Origin: Coprobacter sp. | Lineage (GTDB): Bacteria; Bacteroidota; Bacteroidia; Bacteroidales; UBA11471 | Length of the DNA stretch: 63,372 nt | Direction of reading: 5' to 3' | NCBI GenBank assembly: GCA_017462265.1 | Contig: JAFTRN010000011.1 | Coordinates: forward strand, 1 to 63,372 | In this document: positions 18,294 through 27,775 of the stretch, piece after piece | Layout of the letters: each line of letters begins with the position of its first letter | Position numbering within the stretch: position 1 is the stretch's first letter | The notes under the pieces: model-generated | Database searches by the model: none | Seen by the model: the letters and a program-made list of their open reading frames with translations, nothing else | What the model was told of the DNA's origin: nothing | Translations under genes and position numbers: made by a program

Positions 18294-18468
18294 CAAATAT
18301 AGCGAAAGGCGAGTGAAGAAAAACAAATTTATTTGATTTTTATTCCGAGCCGCCTCCTATATTGGTTGCTAACAACAAATATACGTACAAACGAGCGAGA
18401 AATATCAAGCTTGCTTGGATATTTTTCACAGCGAGCACAATCTATATTCGTTGCGTGCAACAAATATA
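18294..18468. repeat. tandem promoter-bearing palindromic repeat, copy 2
   Basis: CAAATATA boxes occur at 18294, 18376 and 18461 (periods 82 and 85), so this locus holds two complete units plus the start of a third. Each unit is an imperfect palindrome. In unit A an arm reading ATATAG...GGCGAG is answered by CGAGCCGCC...CTATAT. The first box is 30 bases from the DJ-1 start codon, with TTTG at the -33 position on the minus strand (18324-18327). The stretch from 18469 to 18675 shows nothing I recognise. Confidence 0.8.
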
Positions 18469-18675
18469 ACACATTACGCCGAACATCTCTATTTTGGCCC
18501 CCTATTTTTAATTATTGGTATCCGATAAAAATGTTTTTTTGCGATGGGGTAAATGACAGAAGTTGCACGACATCGCATCGCACAACCTCTTTTCCACAAA
18601 AAAAAGAAAATTACTCTAAGTTTCTATCTGAGATGTTCTATGTCGGATTTTATCGTCCGAAGCATTTTCTTTGAA

Positions 18676-18719
18676 AGCAAACCGATACACCACATCTGGT
18701 ACAAATGTATCGGTTTGCT
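18676..18719 (-). terminator. terminator of the PUL operon
   Basis: A perfect 14-bp stem pairs 18676-18689 with 18706-18719 around a 16-base loop, 40 bases past the stop codon of the last PUL gene. A short T-rich tail follows on the minus strand. Confidence 0.8.
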
Positions 18720-18758
18720 CTACGTTCAACAATCTTTTTTACTCAAAAAATAAACGAA

Positions 18759-19979
18759 CTAACCAAGTATTGTCTTACTTTCTTCCAATCGTTGTAAACG
18801 CAATAAAGCTTCGATGTAGTAGTAATCGGCATAGATGAGGGAGGCATCGATGTCCGAACCGGCCGGATAATGGCCTGTAGCATGGCGCAGAAATGCCGAT
18901 TTTTGCGCACCGCCTTTGTATGTATCCGAACTCAATGAGGTCAGCATCTTCACGGCGGCATTTTTGTATATCTTGGCTTTTTCGGCATCGACGTAGGTCG
19001 AGAGTTCCAATAACCCCGATGCTACGATAGCAGCTGCCGAGGCATCACGTGGTGCGTCGGGTATTCCGGGGGCGCTGAAATCCCAATAGGGCACAAAGTC
19101 CTCGGGGAGTTGGCTCAGATATACGTCGGTCACTTTTTGTGCAAAATCGAGGTATTTGGGATCGCCTGTCTCGCGATATACCATGGTGTAGCCGTAGATA
19201 GCCCAGGATTGTCCGCGTGCCCACATGGTGTTGTCGGCATATCCTTGGTGGGTACAACCGCGAATGAAATCGCCGGTCGTGGGATTGTATATGGCTACGT
19301 GATAACCTACATAGTTGGGCATGAAATGGCACTGCATGGTCTTGTCGGCATGCGCACGGGCTATATCGGCCAATCGGGGATTGCCTCCGTTCTTGGCTGC
19401 CCAGAAGAGCATTTCGAGGTTTATCATATTGTCCATGATGGTATTGTGACCACCCAAATCGTCCAAGTGGCGAGGCCACGACAATATGGTACCTACAGCC
19501 GGATTGAAGAGCGTAGCCAATGTATCGGCGGTATCGAGTATCACCTGTTTGTAGGTGGGATTTCCTGTCAGACGATAACCATTGCCATAGCTGCAAAATA
19601 TGAGAAATCCCAAATCATGGTCGTGAGCCGGGGTTTTTGAGAGAAATTCGAGTTCTTCGGTGAATTTCTCGGCTTCGGCTTTGATGGTAGCATCTTGTGT
19701 ATGCTCATAGGTGTACCACAGAGTACCGGGCCAAAAGCCTGCACGCCATTCTTCTTTGCACACTTTATTCAGCCGCCATTTGCTCGCGCTATCAGCACTT
19801 GCAAACGGTGTCATGGTGTAGTCGATGTTGCCGTTTGCGTCACGCAGGTCATCGAGGGTGCGCTCGACTTGTTGTTTGCAATAGTCGAGTTCCGCAGTAG
19901 TATCTATTTGGCACTTGTCGCATGCGCAAGAGCTCAGCAAGCAGGCGCCAAGACCTAATAACATATTCTTTGTGTTCAT
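18759..19979 (-). CDS. GH88 unsaturated glucuronyl hydrolase, lipoprotein
   Basis: This 406-residue lipoprotein of the (alpha/alpha)6-barrel GH88 family removes the 4,5-unsaturated uronic acid left at the non-reducing end after polysaccharide lyase cleavage. The start at 19979 was chosen because it gives a clean lipoprotein signal (LLSSC, Cys18), whereas the longer reading frame adds 17 residues without signal character. The two catalytic aspartates expected for the family fit HDHDLGF and IMDNMINLEMLFWA. The aromatic WARGQSWAIYGY segment is also typical. It is the last gene of the PUL, 131 bases after the GH97 gene, and pairs logically with the two lyase-fold enzymes upstream. Confidence 0.9.
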   Translation of the reverse strand: MNTKNMLLGLGACLLSSCACDKCQIDTTAELDYCKQQVERTLDDLRDANGNIDYTMTPFASADSASKWRLNKVCKEEWRAGFWPGTLWYTYEHTQDATIKAEAEKFTEELEFLSKTPAHDHDLGFLIFCSYGNGYRLTGNPTYKQVILDTADTLATLFNPAVGTILSWPRHLDDLGGHNTIMDNMINLEMLFWAAKNGGNPRLADIARAHADKTMQCHFMPNYVGYHVAIYNPTTGDFIRGCTHQGYADNTMWARGQSWAIYGYTMVYRETGDPKYLDFAQKVTDVYLSQLPEDFVPYWDFSAPGIPDAPRDASAAAIVASGLLELSTYVDAEKAKIYKNAAVKMLTSLSSDTYKGGAQKSAFLRHATGHYPAGSDIDASLIYADYYYIEALLRLQRLEESKTILG

Positions 19980-20110
19980 AGTTTTATAGTATCCTTTTAT
20001 TAGCGAATACGAATATGTCCGGATTTTCACCTAATGCAAGTTGCTCTTTTTGCATATTTTAACAATTTGTTCGTGGGTATTGAGACTTGCGGAAGTAAAT
20101 AATCGCTGTA

Positions 20111-22063
20111 TTATAAGGTGTTACCTTTGTATCGACGGTAAGATTTCTTCTCTTTGCCATCGATGGGTACGAAACGTATGGCAGCGCCACCGCTGGGTAT
20201 CAGTTCGAATGTCATCGTCTGTGAGGCCTTCACGGTGAGGTATGTACATTTCACGTGTGTAGCGGTATTTACATCTTCTCCACCATCGGTATATATTTGG
20301 GCGAGGTAGGTCTTGTCTTTGTCGAGGAATGAGAGATCGATACATTCGGTAGAGCCCTCGTTGTTGGTCATAATGGCAGCAAACCACACGTTGCCTTTAC
20401 GTCGAGCCATGGCGATGTGGTCGCCGGGAGTGCCCGAGAGTACATGACTTTCGTCGAACACGGTTTCGAGGTTTTCAAACCATTCTATTTCGGGCTCGCC
20501 ATTGTAGAAAGAGGGGCGGTCGTACCAGAAAATCGTTTGTAACGGACTGTAGAATACAAGTGAGGCTGCCAACTGGTGCGCATGAGTGGTTTTCAGTCGT
20601 TTGTCGTAGTAACAGATGGTATAGTCGGCCGCACCGTTTATCATACGGGTGAAGGGCAATGTTACGTTGTGCGTGGCATCGGGGAACTCTTCGTTACCGC
20701 AGATGCCCTCCTGTGTCAGCAGGTTGGGGTAGGTACGGCTGAATCCCGAGGGGCGGAACTCGTCGTGAATGTTCATCAGCAGGTGGTTGTCTGCGGCCAG
20801 ACGCACGAGGTCGTGTACCCAGGTGGCCCAACGGTGACTGGCATATTGCACAAATCCCGATTTCACACCTACGATACCCCACTCGTGCAACAGCGGGAAG
20901 AGATCCTTGGCCTGTTTCATGAGGGCGTGTTGGTTTACATAGAGCCATACGCCCACCCCTTTTTCTTTACCGTAGGCCACTACACGGGGCATATCGAGTT
21001 TATCTACGACGATAGTGGCGTCGCCATCGTGGCTGGTGCAGGGCATATACCATTTCCAGTCAAACAGCATATAGGGTATATTGTGTGCGGCACAGAAGTC
21101 GATGGTGGCGATGGCACCCTCGGTCGAAATGGTCGTTTCGCGCATGATTTTACCGGGTTTCACCCACTCGGGGGCGTCGGCGATTTCACACTCGGGGTTC
21201 AGGTTCAGCACGATGTCGTTGTTCTCGAGCAGTTGGCCCGGTGTCTCGGCGGTCATGATGATTTTCCACGGGGTAGCGTAGTAGGTCACAATATCTACCG
21301 GGCTGTACATCACCGAGGCGAGCGTATTGCGACGTTCTTTCGAGGAGATGAGTTTGGTGAGGCACCAATCATCGACATCGGCATCGGTGATTGCCACCCA
21401 CAATTTATTGGATAGCTCTATGGTCAGGGCTCGTTCTACGGGACGCTCTATCTTGTTGATATTGCGACGGGCAAAGAAATCTTGCGCCCAATCTTCGCAC
21501 AGCGCGATGGCCTTATCATCGGCAAAAGTGTATTCGGTAAGGTCTTTTACCACTTTGTGGAAAATGGCTTGCGGGTGCTCGGGAAAATAGTAGCGGAAAG
21601 CCACACCTTCGTTATAGGCTCGGGCCTCGATGTTGAGGCGGTAGTTCGAGCCGTCTTTGCGTGAGAGATACACGGTGCCGCCATTATAGTGGTCGCGAAT
21701 GGTAGAGCGTTCGCCATAGAGCGGTGTCCAGGTGGCGTCGTGAGAGGTATATGATACAGAGTCTATCTCCATATTGTCCATCCAGCAGGTCGGTTGGGGT
21801 AGTTTGCGCATACCGAGGGCTTTCTCCCACACCATATTGTCGAGGTCGAGCCCCAACTGCGACGCGTTCAGTATCGGCGTGTCGCCATAGTGCAAGGTGT
21901 ATTGTACACGGGTTGCACCATACTCATTCGGGCTTTGTGAGAAACAGATTTTTTGTTTACCGTCGGGTGATGCGAGGTGTAGCTCTTTGTGGCTTTGTGC
22001 ATACGCCGGCAGAGTGCATATAGCGGTCAAAAGGGCGCATGCGATGATGTTGGTTCGTTTCAT
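20111..22063 (-). CDS. GH97 glycoside hydrolase, SusB-like inverting type
   Basis: This secreted enzyme of 650 residues has a signal peptide ending PAYAQ. The start at 22063 was chosen because the 32 residues before it in the longer frame are not signal-like and overlap the upstream gene. The N-terminal beta-sandwich, the (beta/alpha)8 barrel (FDWKWY, GVGVWLYVNQ, GIVGVKSGFV) and HDEFRPSGFSRTYPN near residue 430 followed by GNEE are all GH97 features. Retaining members have a nucleophile Asp in the VKxDF position. Here it is Gly (VKSGF, about 399), and two Glu (HDE and NEE) are spaced 24 apart, as in SusB, so an inverting alpha-glycosidase is expected. Probable substrates are alpha-glucosides or alpha-galactosides released from the PUL's glycan. 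Confidence 0.9.
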   Translation of the reverse strand: MKRTNIIACALLTAICTLPAYAQSHKELHLASPDGKQKICFSQSPNEYGATRVQYTLHYGDTPILNASQLGLDLDNMVWEKALGMRKLPQPTCWMDNMEIDSVSYTSHDATWTPLYGERSTIRDHYNGGTVYLSRKDGSNYRLNIEARAYNEGVAFRYYFPEHPQAIFHKVVKDLTEYTFADDKAIALCEDWAQDFFARRNINKIERPVERALTIELSNKLWVAITDADVDDWCLTKLISSKERRNTLASVMYSPVDIVTYYATPWKIIMTAETPGQLLENNDIVLNLNPECEIADAPEWVKPGKIMRETTISTEGAIATIDFCAAHNIPYMLFDWKWYMPCTSHDGDATIVVDKLDMPRVVAYGKEKGVGVWLYVNQHALMKQAKDLFPLLHEWGIVGVKSGFVQYASHRWATWVHDLVRLAADNHLLMNIHDEFRPSGFSRTYPNLLTQEGICGNEEFPDATHNVTLPFTRMINGAADYTICYYDKRLKTTHAHQLAASLVFYSPLQTIFWYDRPSFYNGEPEIEWFENLETVFDESHVLSGTPGDHIAMARRKGNVWFAAIMTNNEGSTECIDLSFLDKDKTYLAQIYTDGGEDVNTATHVKCTYLTVKASQTMTFELIPSGGAAIRFVPIDGKEKKSYRRYKGNTL

Positions 22064-22083
22064 TGAAGTATTGTTTTTGTTGA

Positions 22084-25000
22084 TTATCTGATGTATAGTC
22101 CTACCGGTCCCAACAGTCCCGATTCGAGAAGGGGTGAATCCTTGGTGTAATATTTCCAAGGGAGAAATAGTACCCTCTCGCGATTGTCGGTTTCTGCGCG
22201 TTTATACCATTCAGGCAGGCTTTTTATACGGCCATACTCGTCGTACTCGTATCTCTCGGGCAGGTATTCATCACCGATGATACGGTTGTGGTATAGGTTA
22301 GTCACGTTTATAGTCAGGGTATTTTCCCCGGCGCGGATATAGGGGGTGATGTCGGTCACATAGGGCGCTTTCCACATGAGTAGTGTGTCGCTATGATTGA
22401 TTATGACCTCGGCTATATTTTCGACGCGACCTAAGTCTAAGAACAGTTTTTCCCCTTTCAGTGATTTCATTTCTTTGTGCAATAGGGTGAACGAGCGGGT
22501 ATAGGTAGCCGTGCCAGAGAAATGCTTTACATCGAAATTTTCGTGTCGGTGGAGCGATTGCAACGTGTCCAGTTGTATCGAGGCCGGAGCCTTGCTCCAA
22601 GTAGGAAATTTCACGAGCCATGGCCCGGTAAGCTCTCGCAATAAATCACCTTCATGATGAGGCTCAGGAAGTCCTCCAAGGTATATGTGCTCTATCTCTT
22701 TTGTCCTCAACGCATAGTTGTAGAGCGAGAAAGGAGTATTATCACCTTCGTATGTGGCTATATATTGTTCCTCGGCTTGCGGATTGTCGATGGAGGGGGT
22801 GCAATTGTATTTCGAAGCACGTCCTACGGCAACTATCCGACCGTTGAGGTATAGTCGCGGTGTGCCGGCATTATATACAAGAGCTATGTGAGTCCACCCC
22901 TCGATGGGCTGTAAGCAGGTCAATACTTCCCGACGGTGTTGTGCCGTGCGTTCATAAACCCGTATTCCGTTTTGTCCCAGAGAGAACCCAACCTTGGCGG
23001 TGTCGTCCTTACCCGGTGCAGGGAACAACAACATACCTCGTCCGTTTGCGGCAAAAGTTTCGGGTTTTGCCCATACCGATATGGTGAATGTGGATTTGAA
23101 ATCGTTCTCGGGTGAAAACTCTTCTACTCCGGTGCGGGTATAGACGCGTGTCGCTTGCGGAGTAATGGGGGTAAGCGTAGAGCTTGTCCTCTTCCCGGGG
23201 CGGAATACGACGAATATCGAACCGCTCTCATCGAGCGAGAGATTCATTCGGGTACAGCCTTCTTGTGTATCGTAGTCGATGGGTATATCGGTTTCGCCGG
23301 TCTCGGCGTTCCACAAGTAGGGTACTTTTCCATCTATTCTATAGGTGATACTCAACTCCTCGGAGCGACGCAGGTGGTTGGCTATGAAATAAATATCTTC
23401 GTCACCGCAAGCGCGATGAATGAAGTGTATGCGGGCATCTTTGTGGCGGGCAGTATAGCCGAAATCGGGTCGTATATTCAACTCCTGCAATATATCAACG
23501 ATGTCGCGCTTGTGATATACATTGCTATGCGTCCACAATCGGACGGATAGTTTACGTACTTGTTCCTCTTTCTTGGTATTGAGACCGGTATAGCCGAGCG
23601 GTTGCTCGCCGACGAGTAAGATTTTAGCTCCTTTATCGGCCAGCTCTATGAGGCGTAGTAACGTCTCGGGTGTGGTGCGTTCGCAAGGTGCGACGACCAA
23701 TAAACTGTATTTCATGCCGTGGGGAAACAATATTTGTCCTCCCTCGACGGTTATATCTTGTTGCAATGCCGAGGCGTCGGTGATGTCCCACCGATAACCA
23801 TACGGAGCGACCGGTGATTCCATATTATAATTGTTTACGCCGCTTGAGATAGCCTCGTCTTTGAGGTAGAGTATATCGGCAACGAATGTGCCCTGTTGTA
23901 GCATATAGGCGCATCGGGCATTGTAGAGGTTGAGCGCGCCGAATTGTTTAGCCCATGTGGAGGTGCGGTCGAGGTGAGTACCGAAGGGGCCCATAGTCAT
24001 CATATTGCCGGGTTGATTGCCGGTATAGGGTTGATGGGTAGTGGCGTGATAGACAAAACGATTCACACCGGCGGTCATGATGTAGTCGCCCAAGGCCTTC
24101 ATACCGTAGGGGTGCTCGGTAAATTTGCTGGTAAAGGGCGTACCCGTGTAACATTCACACGCCACGATGGGACGTCCCCATATATGTGCTGTGGAGGCAG
24201 CCATATAGGTTGTGGTGATATTTCCGTAGATGTAGTGAGTCCAGAATTCACTCATCGGGCAGTCTTGATACGACGCAAATTCGAGGCTCTCGAAATTACC
24301 GTCGCCGTAGGCCTCTCCGGTATATTTCAAGCCATACTCGGCCATACGTTCTTTGTAATATTTTACATAATTGTCGAGGAACATATCGGCTTGCGCACGT
24401 CGGAAGTCCCATAAGAAACGTTCGGTGGTGTTTACGTCATCGACGATACGCCCGGTGACGGCCGGCAGGTATGAGAGTATGTCATACCCTCTGTTTCGGA
24501 CGAAGTAATCGGGAAAATCTTTACTCCAATTCTGCATGCCGGCTTCCCAACTATCTATTACCAACGCCTCAAATGTGTTTCCACACCAGGGCCGTAGTTG
24601 CTCGAGCAGGGGGGTAAGACATTTCTCGAAATGCAGGTCGAGAGCCGAGCGATCGAATTTATCACATTCCAATCCCTTGCCGGCATCGGGTGCAGCCGCA
24701 ACTTCCTCTCCTGTGGTTGTATAGCCAATGCGTAATATAGTCCATCGTCCGTGTGGTACACGCCAAGAAAGTGTACCACAAGTGTTGGTTTTGTCGGTGA
24801 GATCGATAATCCGGTTGTGAGGGATGGCGTCGTTCTTGTCTATTTTCTGGTGATTGGTCGATAACGACACGTTACCTTTGGCGTAATTTGTTTTCGTCGC
24901 ATAGCCTTCGAGGCGGGGAGCGGTGTGGAAATCTATCTCGGCGAGGTTAGTGCCACGGTTGGTGGTGATACGTATGTAACGAGCCTTTGCAGGAGGGCAC

Positions 25001-25854
25001 GATAATGTACCAGGGGTATCCATTTCACGCAAGGCAGGGCAGGAAAATCTTCCCACAAGGGTATAATTCTCTCCATCGTCGGAAGTCTCCATTGTGAGGG
25101 AGGGCGCGTAATCACGAGGCCCGTCATGCGGATCTTCGGGTTTTTCCCGTTTACCCCGAAGCACGGTGCCGGCTTGTATGGTCATGGGGGTATGAAGCTC
25201 GAAGACAATCGAAGCCCCCTTCTCCAAACGATATTCGGTCGAAAGATCGAAATCGGTCAATATATCGCAGGAAATAGATACAGTCGAGTCGGGCGATACA
25301 AGGGTGACACCCCTTAATACCTCTCGGAACGATTGCTCATGCTCATCGACTGCAGGGAAGGCTATGATGTAGGCATCGCGATAGAATCCCATTTTGTGAA
25401 TGGGACGGGGTAGTACGATGTGCTGAACATCATCATTACCCGATACGAAAGTCTCGCTCCACACGAGCTGTTTCATCGATTTCTCGGGGGTAATCCAAGC
25501 TCCGCCGGTACCACTATAGCCCGGTGCGTTGTGCATGGAGAGACGCAAGCCCAGTCGGTCGGCCTCTTTCACGGCATGAACGACAGCCTGTTGCCATGCG
25601 GGTGAATTATAATCGACATTGCCTCGGGGTATTCCTACGGCGGCGGTGAATAGCATGGCGGCACCATAATTGGCCTGTTTCATGTATTCGAGGTCGCGGG
25701 TGATACCCTCGCAGGTGATGTTCCCGTTCATCAACTCCCAGTAGGTGCTGGGCCGTGCCGACCGGGGCGGACACATAAAATCATCGGTCGAGACCTGCGC
25801 CCCGACAAATGCCGTATGTGCGATGAACAGCAGAATTATAATTCGACGAAGCAT
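22084..25854 (-). CDS. GH106-type alpha-L-rhamnosidase with LamG insert
   Basis: This secreted enzyme of 1256 residues has a signal peptide ending VGAQ. The opening PPRSARPSTYWELMNG followed by GITRDLEYMKQANYGAAMLF is the GH106 signature, and the catalytic region runs to about residue 890. Residues about 915-1065 form a LamG/concanavalin-like domain (FTISVWAKPETF, GWTHIALVYN, LYLNGRIVAVG, PFSLYNYALRTKEI). The C-terminal 190 residues are the jelly-roll module typical of GH106. GH106 enzymes release L-rhamnose from uronic-acid-bearing glycans such as rhamnogalacturonans. The extra LamG domain makes it longer than usual and may aid glycan binding. It lies 20 bases before the GH97 gene in the same operon. 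Confidence 0.85.
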   Translation of the reverse strand: MLRRIIILLFIAHTAFVGAQVSTDDFMCPPRSARPSTYWELMNGNITCEGITRDLEYMKQANYGAAMLFTAAVGIPRGNVDYNSPAWQQAVVHAVKEADRLGLRLSMHNAPGYSGTGGAWITPEKSMKQLVWSETFVSGNDDVQHIVLPRPIHKMGFYRDAYIIAFPAVDEHEQSFREVLRGVTLVSPDSTVSISCDILTDFDLSTEYRLEKGASIVFELHTPMTIQAGTVLRGKREKPEDPHDGPRDYAPSLTMETSDDGENYTLVGRFSCPALREMDTPGTLSCPPAKARYIRITTNRGTNLAEIDFHTAPRLEGYATKTNYAKGNVSLSTNHQKIDKNDAIPHNRIIDLTDKTNTCGTLSWRVPHGRWTILRIGYTTTGEEVAAAPDAGKGLECDKFDRSALDLHFEKCLTPLLEQLRPWCGNTFEALVIDSWEAGMQNWSKDFPDYFVRNRGYDILSYLPAVTGRIVDDVNTTERFLWDFRRAQADMFLDNYVKYYKERMAEYGLKYTGEAYGDGNFESLEFASYQDCPMSEFWTHYIYGNITTTYMAASTAHIWGRPIVACECYTGTPFTSKFTEHPYGMKALGDYIMTAGVNRFVYHATTHQPYTGNQPGNMMTMGPFGTHLDRTSTWAKQFGALNLYNARCAYMLQQGTFVADILYLKDEAISSGVNNYNMESPVAPYGYRWDITDASALQQDITVEGGQILFPHGMKYSLLVVAPCERTTPETLLRLIELADKGAKILLVGEQPLGYTGLNTKKEEQVRKLSVRLWTHSNVYHKRDIVDILQELNIRPDFGYTARHKDARIHFIHRACGDEDIYFIANHLRRSEELSITYRIDGKVPYLWNAETGETDIPIDYDTQEGCTRMNLSLDESGSIFVVFRPGKRTSSTLTPITPQATRVYTRTGVEEFSPENDFKSTFTISVWAKPETFAANGRGMLLFPAPGKDDTAKVGFSLGQNGIRVYERTAQHRREVLTCLQPIEGWTHIALVYNAGTPRLYLNGRIVAVGRASKYNCTPSIDNPQAEEQYIATYEGDNTPFSLYNYALRTKEIEHIYLGGLPEPHHEGDLLRELTGPWLVKFPTWSKAPASIQLDTLQSLHRHENFDVKHFSGTATYTRSFTLLHKEMKSLKGEKLFLDLGRVENIAEVIINHSDTLLMWKAPYVTDITPYIRAGENTLTINVTNLYHNRIIGDEYLPERYEYDEYGRIKSLPEWYKRAETDNRERVLFLPWKYYTKDSPLLESGLLGPVGLYIR

Positions 25855-25861
25855 AGATTGT

Positions 25862-27775
25862 CTATTTTACGGGAATATCCCAATAGGTGGTATATCGTTG
25901 GCGATGAATATCGAAGAGGGGTGCGAGTGTGATACCGTCGGGCGTAGTGAATCGTAGGCTGTCGCCGACTTGCAATGATTTTGCCGGATTGCTCCAATCG
26001 ATATTGATAGAGGTTTTCAGATCGGCAGGTACATGATAGTCGTAGGTGTAATAGTCGTTATACAGTGCGGGGTTGGAGTGTGGTGCTGGGTGTTCCATGC
26101 CCTCGGTTCCCATCTCGCCGGCAAGCACTATCGGTCCGTATAAAATAGCACCGCGACCGGGATTGTCGGGCGTATTTTCCACGTGTAGCGACATGGGGTA
26201 GGTTGCTGTTATGCGATCGCCATCGCTCCATGTGCGATTCAGTGTGATATAGCCGTTTTGACTTTTGGCCGATACGCGTTTCCCATTGACCGAGACTTTT
26301 ACGTTTTTACTCCAGAAAGGACTGCGCAAATGGACTGCGCACTTCTTTTTACTATCGCAATTTATGGTTATATTCACCTTATTGTCATAGGGGAAAGATG
26401 TTTCTTGTCGTAGAGACAGCCCCTTCTCGTTGCAAGATACAACCGAAGGAATGAACAAATTGACGTATATGCCCGAGGCGTCATGCGAGTAGATAAATTC
26501 ACCATATTTGGCATGATTTTCGAATCCGCTGCCTACACAGCACCAGAAAGAATTTTCGGGGGTACTATATACCTTGTGCGAACCGCTGAGTAGGGGAAGG
26601 AAATAACTTACCATGCCGGTTTGCGGATCTTGTTGGCCCAAAATGTGGTTGTAGAGCGCACGTTCGTAAAATTCGATAATCTCTGTGTCGCCTGTCCAGC
26701 AATAGAGGTGCTGGGAAAGTTTCAGCATATTGTAGGTGCAGCAGGTCTCTCCCGTATTTCCGGTCAGATATTGCGACATTTTCTCGGGTGGGAAAAAGTG
26801 CTCTTTGGCGCTGCAACAGCCCGGGGCGAACATATGGTCGTGTATCATCGTATGCCAGAAAAATTGACATAAATCTCGACTGGTGATATTCCCGGTAAGT
26901 TCGTAGTTGCGTGCCTCGGCGATTACTTTCGGAATGAAAGTATTGGTGTGTTTGGTGCCTAAGTCATCGGTGGTGGCTTTGAGCGGGTCGATTACATCGT
27001 TGTGATAGAAATACCCGGCCAGCCATTTGTAGCGTTCGTCACCGGTAATGGCGTAGAGGGTATAGAATGAATCGTTGATACCGCCGAACTCGTTGCGTAT
27101 CATCAGTCGGCGTGTCTCCTCGCTCAGGGGAGACAGTTTGTCGTAGGCCCAATCGCCCATTCGGGTTACGATGTCGAGAGCTTGTCGATTGTCGGCCAGC
27201 AGATATTGGTCGATGAGGCCCGAGAAGAGTTTGTGCTGGGTGTACCACGGCGCCCACACGCTTTTACCACGAATGTTACGGTTTATCAGCTCCTCGGGGT
27301 AGGCGCTCAGATAGCCGTTACCGAGTGCCGCTTGTACTTCGCTCAGCGCTGTGACGATGCTATCGCCTTTGAGCTTGAATATTTCCTGTCCGGTAGAGGC
27401 GTACATCAAGGCGTATGCCGACATCAGGTGTCCGGTGGTGTGTCCGCGCAACTCGCAGTCGAGCGATTCCCACCCACCATATTTTTTTACGGTCATATAG
27501 CCCCCTTCACGACCGGCATATACCCCGGCATTGGTGCGGAAGCTATGTACGAGACGATCGATGTCGATGGCACACATCCAAGCCGAGTCGCGCATCATGT
27601 TGTCGCGGAAACGACTTGGCAGCAGTCGCACATTTTTCAGTTCGAAATTTTGCTTTTTAATAGGCGCTACAATCTCTTTTTTCATCTTATCCTCGTGCTG
27701 TCCGGGATAAGACGATTGCGCTACGGCCGACAATGTCAGTGTCGAGGCCAATATGAGGCTTGCTATTTTTTTCAT
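25862..27775 (-). CDS. GH127-type beta-L-arabinofuranosidase family protein
   Basis: This secreted (alpha/alpha)6-barrel enzyme of 637 residues (DUF1680, GH127/GH146 clan) has a signal peptide ending SAVAQ. The zinc-site residues of characterised GH127 enzymes are recognisable: Glu-x-Cys in GNTGETCCTYNMLKL (about 335-350) and the Cys pair in FWCCVGSG (about 415-422), where one Cys is the proposed nucleophile. Conserved GGWESLDCELRGHTTGHLMSAYA is near 100-120. Beta-L-arabinofuranose release is the founding activity, but related families also act on other pentose-like sugars, so the substrate is inferred. Its start overlaps the stop of the heparinase-like gene by four bases, showing tight coupling. 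Confidence 0.87.
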   Translation of the reverse strand: MKKIASLILASTLTLSAVAQSSYPGQHEDKMKKEIVAPIKKQNFELKNVRLLPSRFRDNMMRDSAWMCAIDIDRLVHSFRTNAGVYAGREGGYMTVKKYGGWESLDCELRGHTTGHLMSAYALMYASTGQEIFKLKGDSIVTALSEVQAALGNGYLSAYPEELINRNIRGKSVWAPWYTQHKLFSGLIDQYLLADNRQALDIVTRMGDWAYDKLSPLSEETRRLMIRNEFGGINDSFYTLYAITGDERYKWLAGYFYHNDVIDPLKATTDDLGTKHTNTFIPKVIAEARNYELTGNITSRDLCQFFWHTMIHDHMFAPGCCSAKEHFFPPEKMSQYLTGNTGETCCTYNMLKLSQHLYCWTGDTEIIEFYERALYNHILGQQDPQTGMVSYFLPLLSGSHKVYSTPENSFWCCVGSGFENHAKYGEFIYSHDASGIYVNLFIPSVVSCNEKGLSLRQETSFPYDNKVNITINCDSKKKCAVHLRSPFWSKNVKVSVNGKRVSAKSQNGYITLNRTWSDGDRITATYPMSLHVENTPDNPGRGAILYGPIVLAGEMGTEGMEHPAPHSNPALYNDYYTYDYHVPADLKTSINIDWSNPAKSLQVGDSLRFTTPDGITLAPLFDIHRQRYTTYWDIPVK

